Source of the DNA: Glaciecola sp047250385
GTDB lineage: Bacteria > Pseudomonadota > Gammaproteobacteria > Enterobacterales > Alteromonadaceae
Length of the DNA stretch: 64,000 nucleotides
Assembly (NCBI RefSeq): GCF_047250385.1
Contig: NZ_JBLBVM010000039.1
Location: forward strand, 21,002 to 85,001
Direction of reading: 5' to 3'
Position 1 is the stretch's first letter, and each line of letters starts with the position of its first letter. Made by a program: the position numbers and the translations under genes. This document shows, piece after piece, positions 61,509 to 64,000 of the stretch. The notes beneath the pieces were generated by a model. That model saw nothing but the letters and a program-made list of their open reading frames with translations, had not been told where the DNA came from and did no database searches.

Positions 61509-62597
61509 ATGCAAAAAGACACAGTTAATAATATTCATGTTTCATCTGAAGAAGTACTTGTTACGCCAGATGAACTTAGCAGTGAACTTCCGGTAAGCGA
61601 GAGTGCCTTGCAAGGCGTAATTGATTCTCGAAAAGTAATTTCAGACATTATTCACGGCGATGACCACCGTTTACTGGTTGTTTGTGGACCATGTTCTATT
61701 CATGATATCGAAGCGGCAAAGGAGTATGCGCTTAAGCTGAAAGAGTTGCATGAGTCGTGCAAAGACACCTTATATATTGTGATGCGCGTTTACTTTGAAA
61801 AGCCCCGCACTACAACAGGTTGGAAAGGCTTAATAAACGATCCTCACTTAAATGATACTTTTGATATTGAAACCGGTTTGCGACGTGCGCGCGAATTGTT
61901 GATTTGGTTAGCTGAATTAGGTCTTCCCGTTGCAACTGAAGCCTTAGATCCGATTAGTCCTCAGTATCTTGCTGAACTGTTCAGTTGGGCGGCAATAGGT
62001 GCGAGAACATCTGAATCGCAGACTCACCGCGAAATGGCAAGTGGTCTATCGATGCCAGTAGGCTTTAAAAATGGCACTGACGGTTCAATGGGTATCGCGA
62101 TTAATGCCCTACAATCGGCTGCCTCAGGCCATCGTTTCATGGGCATCAACAAGCAAGGTCAAGTAAGTGTGATCAAAACACAGGGCAATCCCGATGGTCA
62201 CGTGATTTTACGTGGCGGCAAGCAGCCTAACTATGATTCTGTATGTGTCGCCGATTGTGAAGATGAGTTGAGGGGCGCAGGCATTGTCTCAAGTTTGGTG
62301 GTTGATTGTAGCCATGCAAATAGTGCTAAAGATTACCGCAGACAGCCATTAGTTGCTCAGAATGTGGTGAACCAAATCTTAGAGGGCAATCAGTCTATTA
62401 TCGGTATTATGCTAGAAAGTCACTTGAACGCTGGGAATCAAAGTTCGACGGGTAAAACGCTAGCAGACTTAGAATATGGAGTGTCTATCACTGATGGTTG
62501 TATCGACTGGCAACAAACTCAAGATCTAATTTTGAAAACCCGTGATAGACTAATCACTGTTCTCCCAATGCGCCAAACAAAGCGCTTAAGTGCATAA
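61509..62597 (+). CDS. aroF: 3-deoxy-7-phosphoheptulonate synthase (DAHP synthase, AroF type)
   Basis: Condenses PEP and erythrose 4-phosphate, the first step of aromatic synthesis. The 362-residue class I enzyme has VVCGPCSIHDIEAAKEYALKL, MRVYFEKPRTTTGWKGLINDPHLN, AIGARTSESQTHREMASGLSMPVGFKNGTDG and VDCSHANSAKDYRRQP metal and substrate motifs. The partner tyrA directly downstream and the TyrR box point to the tyrosine-regulated isozyme. The ATG follows an AAAGAG. Confidence 0.95.
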   Translation: MQKDTVNNIHVSSEEVLVTPDELSSELPVSESALQGVIDSRKVISDIIHGDDHRLLVVCGPCSIHDIEAAKEYALKLKELHESCKDTLYIVMRVYFEKPRTTTGWKGLINDPHLNDTFDIETGLRRARELLIWLAELGLPVATEALDPISPQYLAELFSWAAIGARTSESQTHREMASGLSMPVGFKNGTDGSMGIAINALQSAASGHRFMGINKQGQVSVIKTQGNPDGHVILRGGKQPNYDSVCVADCEDELRGAGIVSSLVVDCSHANSAKDYRRQPLVAQNVVNQILEGNQSIIGIMLESHLNAGNQSSTGKTLADLEYGVSITDGCIDWQQTQDLILKTRDRLITVLPMRQTKRLSA

Positions 62598-63737
62598 ATG
62601 TCAGAGACAGATGAAACACTCAGTAAACTGCGACATCGTATAGACGATGTCGACAGTCAATTAATCCAACTGTTAAAACTCAGAAATGAGCTGACAGGGA
62701 AGGTGGGTGAAGTAAAAACCTTAACGGGCATGCCTATCTATGTGCCTAGCCGCGAATCGGAAATGATTGCGGCACGACGTGAGCAGGCAGAGTCAATAGG
62801 CTTGTCACCAGATTTAGCTGAAGATGTTTTACGTCGAGTGATACGCGATTCCTATCGCACCCAGCACTCAAATTACCGCTGCATTAACCCTGATATTAAC
62901 AAAGTCGTTATTATTGGTGGTGGCGGTGCGCTTGGTAAGTTATTTGTACGATTGTTTGAACAAAGTGAGTATGCAGTCACAAGTTTAGAAAAAGATGACT
63001 GGGCTGAAGCTGAAGAAATTTTCAAAGATGCTGATTTGGTGATTGTTGCCGTCCCTATAAAGCTAACTATTTCAGTTATTGAAAAGCTAAGCAATTTACC
63101 CAAACATTGCATCCTTACCGATATCACCAGTGTCAAAAATGAACCTTTAGAAGCGATGCTAAAAGTGCACAGTGGTCCTGTAGTGGGCTTGCACCCAATG
63201 TTTGGCCCTGACAGTCCTGGCATGATTAAACAAGTTGTTGTGGTCTGCCACGGTCGTGAGCCAGACAAGTATGAGTGGCTTCTGGAGCAAATGAGAACGT
63301 GGGGCGCGGTGCTTCATGAATCTTCTAGCAGCGAACACGATAGTGCGATGGCATTTATTCAAGTAATGCGCCATTTCAGTACCTTTGTGTATGGCCAGCA
63401 CCTGAAAGAAGAAGATCCTAATCTAAGTTCTTTGTTGATGTTTAGCTCACCCATCTATCGTTTGGAATTGGCCATGGTTGGAAGGTTGTTTGCTCAGGAA
63501 CCGTCTCTTTACGCAGATATCATCTTTAATAATGAAGAAAGTTTAGCATTGCTAAAACGTTTTCATGAAAGGTTCGGCGAGGCATTACAGTTAGTTGAAG
63601 ATGTCGATAAAGCTTCTTTTGTAAAACAATTCAATGATACTAAAAAGTGGTTTGGTGACTACGCTCAACAATGTTTAGTGGATAGTAAGCAGTTGTTGCT
63701 AAAAGCTGATGATAGTCAATTGCTACGGAAAAACTAG
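62598..63737 (+). CDS. tyrA: TyrA: chorismate mutase / prephenate dehydrogenase
   Basis: A 379-residue bifunctional enzyme. Residues 1-90 are an AroQ chorismate mutase (LSKLRHRIDDVDSQLIQLLKLRNELTGKVGEVK and the VPSRE region). The rest is prephenate dehydrogenase: NAD fold with VVIIGGGGALGKLFVRLFEQ, LVIVAVPIKLTI, LTDITSVKNEPLEAM and GLHPMFGPDSPGMIKQVVVVCHGR, including the catalytic His region. The ATG follows the aroF stop without gap. The order and fusion are as in E. coli aroF-tyrA. Confidence 0.97.
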   Translation: MSETDETLSKLRHRIDDVDSQLIQLLKLRNELTGKVGEVKTLTGMPIYVPSRESEMIAARREQAESIGLSPDLAEDVLRRVIRDSYRTQHSNYRCINPDINKVVIIGGGGALGKLFVRLFEQSEYAVTSLEKDDWAEAEEIFKDADLVIVAVPIKLTISVIEKLSNLPKHCILTDITSVKNEPLEAMLKVHSGPVVGLHPMFGPDSPGMIKQVVVVCHGREPDKYEWLLEQMRTWGAVLHESSSSEHDSAMAFIQVMRHFSTFVYGQHLKEEDPNLSSLLMFSSPIYRLELAMVGRLFAQEPSLYADIIFNNEESLALLKRFHERFGEALQLVEDVDKASFVKQFNDTKKWFGDYAQQCLVDSKQLLLKADDSQLLRKN

Positions 63738-63829
63738 CATCGGTTTTTTGGTCGACTATAAAGTTGTGAAAGTTTAATTAGTTTCGCAAACTGCAGTTAA
63801 TAACAAAAAAGCGCTACTTCTCGTCATTA

Positions 63830-63880
63830 CGTAAAGCATCCTAGGTCATTCCTGCGAATGCACTGAGGGATCCCCATTTT
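63830..63880. repeat. Possible interspersed repeat fragment
   Basis: The stretch holds TCGTCATTACG and GTCATTCCTGCGAATGCAC followed by GAGGGATCC. CATTC and GAATG can form a short stem. The pattern is that of small interspersed repeats common in marine gammaproteobacteria and shares the CGTCAT lead of the R1-R4 loops, but the similarity is weak. Confidence 0.35.
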
Positions 63881-63977
63881 TTACGAGGCCATGCTATATA
63901 TTCGTTTTTTATAGTCTTTGTTAAGATTTCGCACCCCTTGACTGAATAATGCAATCACTCTCCTAAAGGTGAAGTGA

Positions 63978-64000
63978 ATGAGTATGTTTTTGGCGAGACT
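63978..64000 (+). CDS. Possible start of a gene running off the right edge
   Basis: An ATG at 63978 is preceded by AAAGGTG and opens a frame (MSMFLAR) through the last base. Too short to identify; listed only because the ribosome site is plausible. Confidence 0.3.

Noticed and set aside
61441..61596. Phe/Tyr-containing frame before aroF as an attenuator leader peptide
   Set aside because: It has no ribosome site, overlaps aroF, lacks consecutive Phe or Tyr codons, and no terminator lies between it and aroF.
1..64000. tRNA, rRNA, transposase or integrase genes
   Set aside because: Reading both strands I found no tRNA-like TTCRANNC arms with matching acceptor stems, no rRNA and no recombinase motifs; absence was judged by eye only.

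Overview
The window (about 40% GC) comes from the chromosome of a marine-type gammaproteobacterium, most likely an Alteromonadales relative. The evidence is the gene content: an E. coli-like his operon with a His-rich leader peptide, aroF-tyrA, fadI-fadJ with a FadR-type operator, an IbpA heat-shock protein, a DUF3379 partner beside an ECF sigma factor, an AbgT transporter and a MoxR/DUF58/Bat cluster. Nothing looks like a prophage, plasmid, transposon, CRISPR array, rRNA or tRNA. Almost all of it is ordinary core and accessory chromosome.

Layout. 1-3894 (minus): a multisubunit Na+/H+ antiporter operon, entered at its promoter-proximal end and running off the left edge. 4118-5311: a MAPEG membrane protein, then ibpA with a sigma-32-like promoter and a ROSE-like RNA thermometer. 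5481-14475 (minus): the histidine operon hisL-G-D-C-B-H-A, then a branched-chain aminotransferase gene, then hisF-hisIE, preceded by a textbook attenuator. 14607-20129: small accessory genes (monothiol thioredoxin-like protein, two small membrane proteins, ElaA-type acetyltransferase, a haem-binding lipoprotein with a DUF465 protein, a class V aminotransferase, a VOC protein). 20196-25855 (minus): sulfate activation genes cysD-cysC-cysQ-cysN and an SLC13-type permease. 26042-32346 (minus): an EAL-HDOD regulator, PutP, an ECF sigma/DUF3379 pair and a DUF885 lipoprotein. 32464-39727 (minus): a six-gene MoxR-DUF58-DUF4381-BatA-BatB/C-BatD operon. 40111-43529 (plus): fadI-fadJ. 44086-51535 (minus): a 1497-residue propeller/PAS/GGDEF/EAL sensor and an M16 protease. 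51700-54721: SixA, a small coiled-coil protein, a CorC-like protein and YpjD. 54828-58491 (plus): ffh, then rpsP-rimM-trmD-rplS. 58924-61214: an orphan gene and an AbgT transporter. 61509-63737 (plus): aroF-tyrA behind a TyrR box.

Several operons carry readable regulation: His attenuation, a heat-shock promoter plus RNA thermometer, a FadR operator, a TyrR box and many intrinsic terminators.

The least explained signal is a family of large hairpin repeats either side of rpsP-rimM-trmD-rplS. One copy (56281-56421) has 45-bp arms and a 51-nt loop. A second site (58569-58924) has the same 51-nt loop between different but still self-complementary arms, amplified as tandem copies with an exact 101-bp period. 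A second oddity is the aminotransferase gene inside the his operon. I did not find a clear, wholly new enzymatic or defence system.
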